A stretch of DNA of 64,000 nt, taken from assembly GCA_023053545.1 (NCBI GenBank), contig JAKZAN010000007.1, positions 2,046,001-2,110,000 on the forward strand, given 5' to 3'. Both the position numbers and the translations under genes were made by a program. Below, piece by piece: positions 23,937 through 36,800 of the stretch (position 1 is its first letter; each line of letters opens with the position of its first letter). Under the pieces are notes generated by a model. It ran no database searches and was not told the DNA's origin. It saw nothing but the letters and a program-made list of their open reading frames with translations. Source of the DNA: Lepidurus packardi (lineage: Eukaryota; Arthropoda; Branchiopoda; Notostraca; Triopsidae).

Positions 23937-25136
23937 ATGCCAACGCGTAGCGGCCGGGACTACTATCAAGAACCGAAGATGGATGTTAACGACGTCGAAC
24001 GCTTGTTGGAAGTTGTGGTGCAACGCCAAGCCGGCGTCATGGAGCGGGAGAGATTAGCTTTTCGCGAAGAACTTCAGGCTCAACGAGAGGCGTTTCTTGG
24101 TCAACTGGGTAACCAAGCTGTTCCATGCCAAGCTAATCCACCAAGAGCTCTTTCACAAGCGAGCCTAGCTGCGATTCCCCATTTTACGGGGGGTCCCATG
24201 GAAAACGTACATTCGTGGTTGGACACGATTGCCCGTGTAGGAACAGTAGAAGGATGGACTGCAGAGGATCGTCTACGAGCCGCCTTATCCAAGATCGCGG
24301 ACACAGCCTACCTTTGGCATGCAGCCAAAGGAATGGACAACCAGGATTGGGACTCGTGGAGAACGGCTCTCGTAGGCGCGTTTGGAAGGACGTTGACGTT
24401 GGAGGAGTGGGGGCGTATGGTGGAGGCTAGACGACAGCTTCCTGGAGAGCCGACCACTGTGTACATTTACGACAAACTCCGACTTTGTCGATTATGCCCG
24501 GTAGTTCTTCCCGAAATCGAGCAGGTCAAACGATTGGCCTGGGGGCTATTCCGGTCAGAAATAGCAGCAGCGGTCATGGCGGGTGCGCCAGCTACCGTGG
24601 ACGCCTTCATTGCGCAGGTTAATAACGTGGAACAAGGAATGGGCAGCGCAGCAATCGCTTCGCCGGTCGCCGCAATAACATCTATTACACCGGTGTATCC
24701 AAACACTGCACCGCCCATCCATTCGACACACAGGGTCTCTGGAACACCACCCTTATACCCTCCTCAGTCAGCAAGGACCATCGATGAAGTTTTGGAGAAG
24801 ATGTTGAACCGCCTCACGAGCTTGGAAAACCGAATTGACCGCAACCCCGGAGTCCCTGTCCGAATGTCCGACGTCGATGTCCGAAGAAATGTCCAAACAC
24901 CACCCGCCAATTTTGTGCCTCACACTCTTGCAGAGCCCCGTGAGCGACGTGCTGGATGCTATAACTGCGGTGGACAAGGACACCTGGCCCGTGAATGCCC
25001 GCAACCCCAGCGTCAACGACGGGGTGTTTGCTATACCTGCCAAGAAGAAGGACACATGTCGCGCGAATGCCCGCAACGTACTGCTTCGGGAAACGGGGAA
25101 GCCGGTCCACGGGACCAGGTCCGGCAAACCCAATAG
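23937..25136 (+). CDS. Retrotransposon gag with two CCHC zinc knuckles
   Basis: A structural protein of 399 residues, starting at the ATG of MPTRSGRDYYQEP. The middle resembles a retrotransposon gag (capsid) domain with helical segments around WLDTIARVGTVEGWTAEDR. The C-terminus has two consecutive CX2CX4HX4C knuckles (CYNCGGQGHLAREC and CYTCQEEGHMSREC) that should bind RNA. It ends in TAG at 25134-25136, overlapping the protease frame by well over 100 nt. Confidence 0.88.
   Translation: MPTRSGRDYYQEPKMDVNDVERLLEVVVQRQAGVMERERLAFREELQAQREAFLGQLGNQAVPCQANPPRALSQASLAAIPHFTGGPMENVHSWLDTIARVGTVEGWTAEDRLRAALSKIADTAYLWHAAKGMDNQDWDSWRTALVGAFGRTLTLEEWGRMVEARRQLPGEPTTVYIYDKLRLCRLCPVVLPEIEQVKRLAWGLFRSEIAAAVMAGAPATVDAFIAQVNNVEQGMGSAAIASPVAAITSITPVYPNTAPPIHSTHRVSGTPPLYPPQSARTIDEVLEKMLNRLTSLENRIDRNPGVPVRMSDVDVRRNVQTPPANFVPHTLAEPRERRAGCYNCGGQGHLARECPQPQRQRRGVCYTCQEEGHMSRECPQRTASGNGEAGPRDQVRQTQ
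25088..25125 (+). promoter_or_regulatory. Programmed -1 ribosomal frameshift signal
   Basis: The heptamer GGGAAAC (25088-25094) lies in the correct register for -1 slippage, read G GGA AAC in the gag frame. Six nt downstream, 25101-25108 (GCCGGTCC) can pair with 25118-25125 (GGTCCGGC) through seven Watson-Crick pairs and one T-T mismatch, closing a 9-nt loop. Slippage moves ribosomes into the protease frame. Confidence 0.8.
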
Positions 25137-26707
25137 TAAGCTTGACGACGACGAAAGGACAGTTACCCTTGGTCCAGGTGACTGTTCATCCCATTGGTGG
25201 ATATGACGCACTCGTAGACACTGGAGCGTGTGTCAGCGTCATTCGAGCGGACGTGGCGAAATCTCTGGCAAACGACATGATACCGACCAATGGAGTAGAC
25301 CTACGTAGCGTCGATGGAAGTTTGGTGCGTCCCTTGGGGATGGTGCAACTTAGTGTTACATTTCAAAACACAGAAGTACAATTGGACAGCGTACCGGTGG
25401 TGGAGTCGTCTCCTTTTCAGTTAATTTTGGGTATGGACTGGATCGCCAAAAGCAAAGTTTCTCTGTGTCCCGATGGTAACGGTGGGATGAAGGTCACGGT
25501 GGGGGATGGCCAAGCAGAGGCCAAACTGACTGGTGATGACGAACACCGTCCAGAGATGACGTCACTGCGGCCTGGTGGAGCAGTGGATGTCAAGAGAAGG
25601 GAGTCGGACGATTGGGAAACTGTGGCACGGCAGATGAGCGAGAAGCGAGACATAACCGACCGAGAAGATAAGAGTAATTTGCAGAGCCAAATTGACCAGA
25701 TGCAGGATCAAATTACGACTTTACAAAGCGAAGCTGGGCACGTAGAAACTTCGTCCGAAAATCTGTCTAATCAGGTCACAATTCTGCAGGCAGGGCTGCA
25801 AGAGAAGGAAAAACAATGGGTTGCCCTGACGCAAGACTTCGAGCGACTGCAGAGGGACTGCCGGAATTTGCAACAAGTCTGTAATCTGTTAGAGGAGGAA
25901 AAGGAAGAGTTAGAAGCCAAATTGGCAGCTTTGGAGTTGGATAAGGAAACATGGGAAGCAGATATTTTTCAATTGAAAGACCGCAATGCCATATTACAAG
26001 CAGAAATTGTTGGCTTGAAGGAAGAGTTTGCCCATAAGCGAGAAAGCGTGCCAGTACAGCAAGCCGCAGGACCGGACAATCGCATGGTGGAAGAATTGGA
26101 GCACTTGTTAGCTACTTCGAGGCAAGAAAGTGAGCGGTTGGCGGCTGAAATGCAAAGCGCCAAAGTCAAAAGTGCTAAATTCCTTCGGCAAGTCAAACAA
26201 TTGCAAGCTGAGCGTGAGAAATTCAAGCCCCCCAAGCTGGTCGATGATCCTTTGCAGCAGTTGGCTCAAGAAGAAATGCAAAGCCAAATTGACCAAGCCA
26301 ACCAATCTAGCAGTGCCCTCAAGGAGAAGTTAACGGCTCTTCAAACCGAACGCGACCGTTTGGCTACCCGAATGGATGTCATGCATACCAAGAAACGCTG
26401 GCGTGTGTTTCCGGCACACATTTCCCAACTAAGACCTTACCGAAAAGGTTATTACAGCGGCGACAGTGAAAGCCCGAAAGATGATGCCGATGACAGAGAT
26501 TGCGAGAGCTCAGAGGGTGAGGCGGCGAACAAGTTAGAAGAAGAGCCTTTGACAGTCCTGGAAGGCATGATGGAAAACGAAGTTCCGAAGAGTCGCTATC
26601 CACGGCGAATTGTTAGACCTCCTGATAAGCTGACTGATTATGTTGATTTGTGGTTTTGTACGCGCTTTATTTACCTACCAGTTCCTAAATTGCCTGTGAT
26701 TATTTAA
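25088..26707 (+). CDS. Retropepsin fused to a long coiled-coil protein
   Basis: This is the -1 frame product of the element. The protease has the catalytic triplet in ALVDTGACVSVI (about 25207-25242) and the second conserved motif LILGMDWIA (about 25420-25446). From 25568 the frame continues into about 260 residues with strong heptad character (QSQIDQMQDQITTLQSEAG, LEEEKEELEAKLAALELDK). It ends in a tail with RWRVFPAHISQLRPY and a basic PRRIVRPPDKLTDY motif like the end of Ty3/gypsy polyproteins. No YXDD reverse transcriptase, RNase H or integrase HHCC/DDE is present. The coiled coil could be captured host sequence or a lineage-specific pol domain; I cannot tell which. Confidence 0.85.
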   Translation, partial: GKRGSRSTGPGPANPIVSLTTTKGQLPLVQVTVHPIGGYDALVDTGACVSVIRADVAKSLANDMIPTNGVDLRSVDGSLVRPLGMVQLSVTFQNTEVQLDSVPVVESSPFQLILGMDWIAKSKVSLCPDGNGGMKVTVGDGQAEAKLTGDDEHRPEMTSLRPGGAVDVKRRESDDWETVARQMSEKRDITDREDKSNLQSQIDQMQDQITTLQSEAGHVETSSENLSNQVTILQAGLQEKEKQWVALTQDFERLQRDCRNLQQVCNLLEEEKEELEAKLAALELDKETWEADIFQLKDRNAILQAEIVGLKEEFAHKRESVPVQQAAGPDNRMVEELEHLLATSRQESERLAAEMQSAKVKSAKFLRQVKQLQAEREKFKPPKLVDDPLQQLAQEEMQSQIDQANQSSSALKEKLTALQTERDRLATRMDVMHTKKRWRVFPAHISQLRPYRKGYYSGDSESPKDDADDRDCESSEGEAANKLEEEPLTVLEGMMENEVPKSRYPRRIVRPPDKLTDYVDLWFCTRFIYLPVPKLPVII

Positions 26708-26793
26708 ATGACTTGTGTATGCAAAATTATTTAATGAAGAAACATGCAAACAAACCACTCGAGGACGAGTGGTGGTGGTCAGGAAAGGCCGAG

Positions 26794-28474
<1,681 letters not shown>

Positions 28475-28478
28475 TTGA

Positions 28479-28880
28479 ATGGAATTGAGAATCTGGGCAA
28501 TTTCAGCATCCGGAGTTTTTTACCGGCTCGTGTGGTTGCCCCGGCTCGTGTGGTTGCCCCGGCTCGTGTGGTTGCCCCGGCTCCGGCTCGTGTGGTTGCC
28601 CCGGCTCCGGCTCGTGTGGTTGCCCCGGCTCGTGTGTCTGCGGCAGCATATTGGGCGTAAGAAATTTCTTGAAATGATTCAATTAATTATTTAATTATTA
28701 ACTAAATGATTTTTCCTATTTAGACAACAATATAGACGCTATAGGCAACGGAAAAAAAACATGATGCGTGTAAGCCAACGTCGTTTTTGCTGTACCCTCT
28801 TCCCAAGTGGATATATACATACGCCCCTGCTCCTGTGCTTAATTGTTTTTGCTCGTGTGCCTGCTCCTGCTCGTAATAAA
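28479..28880 (+). CDS. Candidate two-exon gene coded by an 18-nt repeat
   Basis: I do not recognise this gene. Around 28515-28635 an 18-nt unit (GGCTCGTGTGGTTGCCCC) and a 24-nt variant are repeated about six times and are open in all three frames (PARVVA, RLVWLP or GSCGCP). A donor GC|GTAAGA at about 28656 and an acceptor CTATTTAG at about 28724 join it to a basic exon with QQYRRYRQRKKNMMRVS. Only the ATG at 28479 is a true start, but it is in the RLVWLP frame, so the coding frame is uncertain. It may be a decayed member of the small repeat-gene group seen further right. Confidence 0.25.
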
Positions 28881-30234
28881 TAAACAATATAAAAATATAC
28901 ACAATTCTCACTCATGAAATTATCTACCCATTGTCATTAATGACATCCTCATTTTTTTACTCATTCCTTTTCCTCTGAAAGAAATCTTCTTTCCTTTCCC
29001 TAATTTCCATTTCCTTCTCCTAATTTTCCTCTTTCATTTTACTTTTCCTCTGAAAGTGTGAAGAAAGAAAGAAATAGCGGTGAGTGTCAGGCTTGTGTCA
29101 GGGGAGCCGCGGGTCCAAAAAGGTTGAAAACCACTGAACCAACCAATTAGGGCAGCTTCGGCCAAAACTGCACCACTTGTTGATACTGCACGACTTCTGA
29201 AACATTGCACCACTTGTTGACTAGGCGATGGCAAACAGGTCTGCTCAAGAGGCCTGATTTGAGGCTGGAGGTACTATACTGGTACCGGCATCACTGGTGC
29301 ATATGTGGCGTAATTGAGGAAGTATTGGCCAATAACGGGCGGGGTACTGGAAGCCGAAGGTGTGCTTGACATTTTCTAAACGATGGAGACGCTAAAAAAT
29401 AAAAGAGTTGAGAAAATAAAATTAGGGTAAATACGATTCAAATAAAAATGGTATTTTCTCATTATAAAATGTCGCGATCTGGTTTGAAAAAACGTAAACA
29501 ACAACAACAAAGAATCCATTTACCTCGAAACACATACACAAAGCAGCCTCACCGTCACTAAAACTCCCAACCTACATACAATTTTTGTCTACAAGAATCG
29601 CCGGTTGCATTTTAAAGGAGAGCACAGTGGTCGACTCCGACCAGTTTTGTAAGTCTTCCTATACACGCCAAACGTGAAAAGGCGGTGGGAGCGTATGAAA
29701 CATCTAACTGTGAGACGACCCAAGCTTATCACCCCCTTTCTTCAAACATTTGCAAAGGGACATACAGAGCTTTTTCGACAAAACTCGCTTCTATTTTGTC
29801 CGACATTTTACAAAAGGCGAAGGGCGAAAGCCAAAGGGTAGAAAAGAAGGTGGTAGCGTACGACTATCAGGTGGCTCAGAAAAAAAGGTAATTTAAATGG
29901 TGGCGGGAAGGGCTAGCAAAAACTTCGGAAGTCCCAAGGAAAGTGGAGTGAAAGGGAAACAGTAAGTGGGGCGGGGACTTAGACGCAGCATCGTATATAG
30001 TTATGATCGTAGGCAAGGTTCATAGTTCATACAAGTTCTTTGGGGACCAGCAGGAAGTCAATCCGTTTAAATCAATCAGTCATTTTAAATAAGCCCGTTA
30101 AGGAAGTTAAATAGGAAGTCCGAAAAGCCAAGCGCAAAGGTAACATTCTGCATGTTTTCGCTCAACAATACTTTAGCAGTTAAATTAAGGACGTACTAAA
30201 CTGATTGTAACCATTGAATTAATATTCCAGTACT
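28881..30234. other. Intergenic region with leader exon of the membrane microprotein gene
   Basis: It is mostly AT-rich and non-coding. A TATA-like TATATAGTTATG lies near 29993. A plausible untranslated exon ends AAGCGCAAAG|GTAACA near 30139, with a branch-like TACTAAAC near 30195, ahead of the microprotein start. A minus-strand 32-codon frame near 29370 (MSSTPSASSTPPVIG...) follows an acceptor-like TTTTTTAG, but nothing supports it further. Confidence 0.4.
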
Positions 30235-30534
30235 ATGATGTCAGAAGCAAACGCACGCGGCCCTAGTATGGAAAGCTTTGAAATAGGCATTACTGAAGAA
30301 GACGCCGCTACAAACGCTGAAAATGCTCAGCAAATCAGGAGAATAAGTCAGTCATCTTAAATGTTAAAACAACTATTATTCAAGTCAAGTAGCACATTAT
30401 TACATTATATATTTTTTATAGTGAACGCCGAAGCACAGGATCACTTTTTTTATTCCGTACTGGGGATGATGATTTTATTTCTTCTTGCTATAATTGTCTA
30501 TTTTCTATTAAGTTTGTATATATCTTGTCATTGA
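30235..30534 (+). CDS. Two-exon single-pass membrane microprotein, 74 residues
   Basis: I do not recognise the family. Exons 30235-30346 and 30422-30534 join in phase through a GTCAGT donor and a TTTTTATAG acceptor, making the codon A|TG at the junction. Unspliced, the frame would stop 14 nt into the intron. Residues 1-45 are polar and acidic (MESFEIGITEEDAATNAEN). Residues about 48-70 form one strongly hydrophobic segment (SVLGMMILFLLAIIVYFLLS) followed by LYISCH and stop. This gives a tail-anchored topology with the N-terminus cytosolic by inference. The start follows an acceptor ATATTCCAG by 4 nt, and an AATAAA lies near 30709. Upstream leader exon and TATA-like box support a real transcription unit. 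Confidence 0.6.
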
Positions 30535-31843
30535 TATAATATTTGTAAATTGTACTGTAAACTTTTAAAAAATATATACAAGCAATTTTCTTCAAAAGTG
30601 TACATGCTCTTTTATTATAATTTCCACTCTGTTGCATTTCATAACTTGTATCACTTTCCTTGGACTTCTGCAGTTTTGCCTTATAGCCCGATTTCCCCAA
30701 TAATGTAAATAAAATATTTTACAAATTAGGAAGCGTGCCTCTGTTTTGTCTTCCTTGGATCTACCTTCTGTGGCTAATGTATAAAAAAATATATTTGTAT
30801 AGTAAAAGCAACAAGTCTTAATAGCAATTAGCCACAGCGGCTTTACTTTTGCCTTCGTTTTGTCACTCCATTGCTGTCACTTCCCCTGGGACAGCTCACA
30901 TCATCAATTTCGTTGAACGATTGACAGGAGGGCAAACAAATTTCGTCGAAGACCCTTTACGCATATAGGCCATAGCTCTGAGCTATGAACACAGGTGTTC
31001 GTAGCTATCTTTGGATTTCTCCCGCACAATTTCTTCGAAAGTAAAAAGAGAGAGGAAGGTTTCAAATTTGAAGATAAGGTAAATTAAATACAAGATCAAG
31101 ATAAATATATGAAATATAAGATAAAGCGCCTATACCTATTATATTAGCGCATCCCAAATAAAGTCTACGATAGTGATGTATCCTATATGTGGATTTTTTA
31201 CTGTACTATGCTGACATAAAAGTTCGTGATATTCTTGACTTTTCACGTGTCATTTATTTTGTCATGTTTAATTTCCATTGGTAGACTACAAATCATTTTC
31301 CCATTCGGAATTATTTGAAATGAAAATTATCATATTAATTATCATAATCATCATTATCATAAATGCATATTAACCTTACCTGGAATCCCCCAAAATGTTA
31401 TGTAACCCTATATCTGACCAGGGTTGTGCTCTGTATAGTCTCAGACTTGGCCTTTTTGGTTCCCCTGTTCCTGCTGGAAATAATCACACTTCACTTTAAA
31501 AGTTTGATGCTTGTCTTGTGTCGCGATTCCGGAATCCGGAATAAGCTTGCAAATATTTTGCTTGTGCTCTGTTACTGCTTATGTTACTGAACACAGTCGA
31601 GGGCAAACAAATTCGTAGAAAACCCTTTGCGCATAGGCTAAAAACCATTTCTTTGGTTATTTTGAACATTGCCGATTCGAAAATGCGACGTGAAAGAAGC
31701 AACGTTATAAGTAGAAAAAAACGCGTTGAAAGCATTTCTTTTTATTATACTCTTTTACATTTTGTTTACATTAATACATTTCTTGGTTAAATATGGCATT
31801 ACATTTCTTGTCCAAAGTCAAGCTAGTTCATCTTATAGCTCCA
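30535..31843. other. Intergenic region with dispersed repeat fragments
   Basis: Two segments sharing GAGGGCAAACAAATT...ACCCTTTRCGCATA lie near 30928-30970 and 31598-31640. A segment near 31480-31575 (ATAATCACACTTCACTTTWAAAAGTTTG...) recurs, diverged, near 34553-34640. These look like fragments of old mobile elements. No coding exon is supported. Confidence 0.5.
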
Positions 31844-33868
31844 CTAGTCTAAGTTATCCTGAAAAATTAATTTAACATAGCCCGATTCCTCCAACGGTAT
31901 CGCGCAGAAAGGACAAGCGGACACAAATCCATTAGTGCCATGCGGTAACGCAACGGACTCCCAATACCTAACAATAACCGATTAGTTACTACGCTAAAAT
32001 TAAACCCATTCCCAGGACTAACTTCATTGTTTTCTCTGACGCAATATGACCACACGGATTAAACGCGTGTGAAGGAGGCCCACAATCTACCCAAAAGGCT
32101 GGCTCCATGCCCATACACAACTGGGCAACAGGTCCGCTTTTCATACACATCGGACAAGTTCGTTCTTTAGAGCCCTGGCCGACACCCCACTCGTGAAGCC
32201 CTTGTACATGGCCGCATGCTAAGTACACACATGGAGTTTGGGCTGGAGAGAGTAAAGTCGATTTCCGAGGCAAAACTAATGTGTTCAACCCAACAGGACA
32301 TTGAGGTCGATTTCCGTTGAGCTCATCCACAAGCTTTTCCAACTGCTTTACTGTCTATAAAACACGGGGATACTCAATGTGAACAAAAAGCAATCAGCGA
32401 ATAATTCGTAAAAATATACAATCCTTCAAGCTGAACGATAGATAGCTGCAGTACGAGAAAAGAAGAAATTAACAAGCTATAGAACGTACGGGTGCATTTG
32501 CCATGCCTTCAGCAGATCTCCAATGTAACGATGCACCACACAAGTCTATTACGCACCCATCTTGCAATTCGTTTGTTTCGTCCTCTACTTTATGGCCTTT
32601 CTCAACTGCTGCTCTTGATTCGCGTAGTGTGTACAAAGCTCCGCCTACAGAGACTTCCCTCCATACTAGATTGCTGGCGGGAGACTCACCAAAAGAACCT
32701 TTCTGGTGTAGTACAAGTACCCCATTAGTGGTCAACCCATCAATTATGGTATCCGTTCGCCACTTGTTAGCTTTTTCCTAAAAATAAATGTATTAAAACA
32801 ATCAATGAACAAGTGAATTTTTAACGACGATTCATTGCAGCACATCTTCATACCTTTAAAAAACGGAAAAATTTTCATTACTCACCCCCAAAAATATGTT
32901 TTTCGAGTGGTCAAACCCTGCAGCATAGACCTTCGCTACTGCAGGATGAATATGACGGTCCACTAGTATTCTGCAGGCGAATCTGCTTACGGTGCTTTCC
33001 GTCACTTTCTTAGAAGATTGTGATAAACTTTCCTTGGGAAATGATTGCGACGAATCGGACGACGCACGGCCAGAAACTGTGTCTGCGATGACGAAGTCGA
33101 TGGATTTCTCTGACGAACGTCCGATCTTAAAACATGAAATCACAATCATTCTCCGCGCCAAAAACAGCAGTTTTTCCAGTTCGCTCTCCCTTACTTGGAA
33201 CATATCATAATTCTCCGACTGATCATATTCTACGATCACGGCCTGGTTTCTCGAAAGAGTGTAGGATATGGTGTGCTGGTTTGTATCCAGAATAGCTCGT
33301 GATGTCTGCGGAGCCGTGACGAGATAGTTTCTTGATGGAGAACCCCATTTGCTTGAATTCGCTTTTGCAACGTAAAGTGGGACCGCCTGCGTCCTTTTTC
33401 ACCGCCTGGTTGTGACCCATTATAACTTGAAAGTATACCAAATATAAAATTATTTCCAACAATAACAATCTTCAATTAAACAATGAAAACTCCAAAAATT
33501 TCCGCTTTAAACTTATTTTAATACTAGATAGGCGTAGAGGTGGTGTGCGTTTCACGCTTGGAAGTTCTGCAAAGGGAGGATATACCTGAGAAACTCCAAG
33601 TAAACACGAACACGGGGGTCTATAAAACCGAATACAACGTGGCTTCATGCAATATGTTTTAAACAACAACTCAAACTTGTCTCTATTTTTATATATACCC
33701 TAAGACGACTAGTTCGCCGTAGACGTTTGTGTGTTGCTGCTCGCGTCGATTAACTCTACAGCTGCTGTCACCAGAAAATCCCGGCTGATTTAAACTTAAT
33801 TCCGGTGATCTGAAAAATAAACAACGAAAACGGATGTTAGCCAGCAATATCTCACACGATGCACTCAT
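31844..33868 (-). CDS. PELI: Pellino E3 ubiquitin ligase
   Basis: Pellino is an E3 ligase that binds phosphorylated IRAK kinases through an FHA domain in Toll/IL-1 signalling and adds ubiquitin through a RING-like C-terminus. Minus-strand exons: candidate 33858-33868 (ATG), 33699-33809 (ends YGELVVLG), 33195-33425, 32886-33125, 32490-32777, 32023-32354 and 31844-31967; about 445 residues, normal for the family. Seen: GRRRSHFTLQKR, HTISYTLSRNQAVIVEY, FHA core IGRSSEKSIDFVIADT, VSRFACRI, GFDHSKNIFLG, DGLTTNGVLVLH, NRPQCPVGLNTL, CGHVQGLHEWG, CPMC, SHAFNPCGHIASEK and ACPFC. In the third exon the conserved frame changes at a C4 run on the plus strand (33343-33346). One additional base restores it. 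This is either an assembly homopolymer error or a real lesion. The 11-nt start exon is tentative. Confidence 0.9.
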
Positions 33869-36800
33869 ACGATACAGTATTTGTAAACAAGATGCTGGTA
33901 TGCTGGTACGGAGAACAAACTTCGAATTACTTACTAAATCATGGTATACAAATTACTACTCATAAAAAGTTTACTGTACAACAATGAAGAGACAGAGACT
34001 ATAATCATAAGTGAAACCCGTATGTTATATATTTGCCGGAAAGCTGAGTTTGCAATACATTTTCGCATCTAGTGTTAAGAATACGCCCCATTACATAAAC
34101 GAACCCAAAGGCCAGTGTCTATTGTATAGATACAGTAAAAAGTGCATTATAGTACTATCATGTCCAAAAAAATCTACCCAATGGATACCCTAGAGATCGC
34201 TTATCCAATTATTTTTTCTTGGCTATAATTGGATAAGCGATCTCTAGGGTATCCATTGGGTAGATTTTTTTGGACATGATAGTACAAACATATAGAGCGC
34301 AAGGGCAAGGTCGCGTTCTTCCAACCCATTCTTATAAGAAACTGTTTCCTCACCTAGTCCTAGTCCTAGGCATCCAAGGAACGCGAAAATCTTGCATCAA
34401 TTCCTGTTCCATTACAGGCACAAAGATAAAAACAAAACTGCTTCCTGTGGCTGTACACTCCAAAACGCAAATGTCAGCTAACAGAACATGTTAGGACTAA
34501 AAAGAACTCAACTCAAGTTCCCTTTCACGCTGTAAAAAGTTTAATCCGGGAAATAATCACACTTCACTTTTAAAGTTTGACGCTTCTGTTGTGTCAGCTT
34601 CCGGAATCCGCAAGCTTGCTAATATTTTGCTCGTCCTTTGTGACATCACACGACGACTTCAGGGAACGAACTGAACTCGGCACCGGCCTCCCTAGAGCAA
34701 TCTTGGAAATGCGGCACGTCAAAGTCCTGACCGTACAGTACAGGGTCAAAAACGACCACAACAAACCAAACTGCCCTAATGGCCCGCAACTGCGCATCTG
34801 GAAACAGTGCTGCGAAGTGCGAATAGCTCTCCGTGTGTATATGCATTTTTCCGGTCCTCGTCTTGCACTTTGGCAGATGATAAAGGATTTCGTACTGTAG
34901 TACTACAATACTAGTACTTTGCTTTGGTTACAAACGTGACCTTCACTTTTGGTGCCATGTTTTACTATGTCCTAATAGTAATTATATCGTGCACGTGTAC
35001 GTACGTTGCAGCAGAAGTTACTTCATTTGACGGCTGCGATTGGTTTGGCAGGTTTGTTTATTGAACATATAATGTACGTTAGGCTAACATGACCCTTTCT
35101 TCCGCTGCAACTCGCATAAAGCGGGTTTAGAGCGGGTTTAGGCATGTTGTAGGAGGTGTCTTAAAAGCAGCAAAACGCAGCAGTGTTGCACGTGATCTGT
35201 ATTTTTCTCCCCATGCTTTGCCGCGGCTTACGCCCTAGGGTGCTTAGAACCAAAAGAATAAATATTATGTGTTCAGTAGTGGGCTTGGTTTTTGACCACT
35301 GACAGAAATAAAACGGAATGGATATTTAATATGACTAAAATCATGCAGTGAAAGTTGAATGTTACCTTAACAGCCTCATCCTTTGTTGTTTAGTAACAAG
35401 TTTTAACTAAGAAGACCATTGCACGAATTATGCTTAATAAATCCATTAAATAAAAAATAAAAACCTTAAATTAAAAAAAATAAAGGACGAGAAGTTCGCA
35501 ACTTTTCTTTGGGAACGTAAGTGATGCTGCTGCTGACTTTTTTCGTTCCATTATTCTTCTTGTAAGACAGCAAGTATGACTGCTGGTAAACTTACTTATG
35601 GTGTAAAGAATTATTATTATACTTTGACCCATATAATTTTCGGAGCTCTAAAATAGGAAAGGCATTTTTTTCGTGAACTTGAAACAATCTCAAGAATTGG
35701 AAAGCTTAATCGATGGCTAAAATTTAATTCAGGTTCTCAACGAGATGTTTATTGAACTCATGGAGAAGGATTGGGCGTCTTTTTCACCTTTATTTGGACT
35801 TCATTTGGAAAAAAAACTAGAATAAATGAGCCCAGTTTGGATTTGATATGGCCCACCAAAAAGAAGTACAGATGAAAACCCAACAGAAGTGAGTAAAATT
35901 CTCAGAATATTTACCACTCTGAAATAAAAACTCGAAATGTGGTCCGTTTTCGCCGTTTATTGACACGACAGAGAGAATAGACGTAGATTGTTTGCAGAAG
36001 TCGGTCAAAAGTCTTCCAAGTATCCTCCACCCCCTATTTTCGCGGTATTGGTATGGGAAGGTCGTGAAGAACGAAAGAAGCAAAAGTGAAGGACATTTAT
36101 TTTGATCGCAAGAATTAAAATGAAAAGACAATGAAAGTGTTGGGCTTTTTAGATTATAGTTAAAGGAACTTGTTTTACTGGGCTACTTTTACAAGAGCTT
36201 GCGTAGATTGCGTGAGCGCTGGCGAAGAATTACATCTTTTGCCTATGCTGATTCCACTTTATATATCCGCAAGAGATAATCTCCTATATAGGGTATTGGA
36301 GGCTGTTCTACGAAAAGTCTAGGAAGTGCTAGCCAAGTTAAGTCAATAGGCCCTTCTAAGGAATAAGTATAAAGGAACACAATAAGAAAGTCAACATAGA
36401 AGACAACTCATAAGGGGTCCAAAGAGGGCAACTTAGAATTTCCGATTAGGGAATTCTGGAACCGGTGTTGCTGAAGCAAATTTTTTTCATAGCTTAAGTT
36501 TATGACCAGTTGATTTGGCGTAAGTTATCTTCGTATTAGTTATTACAGTAGTAGTTATCTTTGTATATAGCTTCTTTATCAGTACCGGTTCTTACAATTC
36601 TTATTCTTATTTGTATCAGTTCTTATTTATTTGATAGCATTTTTTTAAAACAGTAAACAGAAAAGACACATAGCCCATCAGCTATGTAGTGTCTTCTTCT
36701 ATCAACACTATTAAACCGCATGGCAAATTCTTCATATAAGCCAAATTTGGAAGACAAAGTTTGAGGTAGAAAAGCCTAAAAACAAGTAGTGGGTGCGGGG

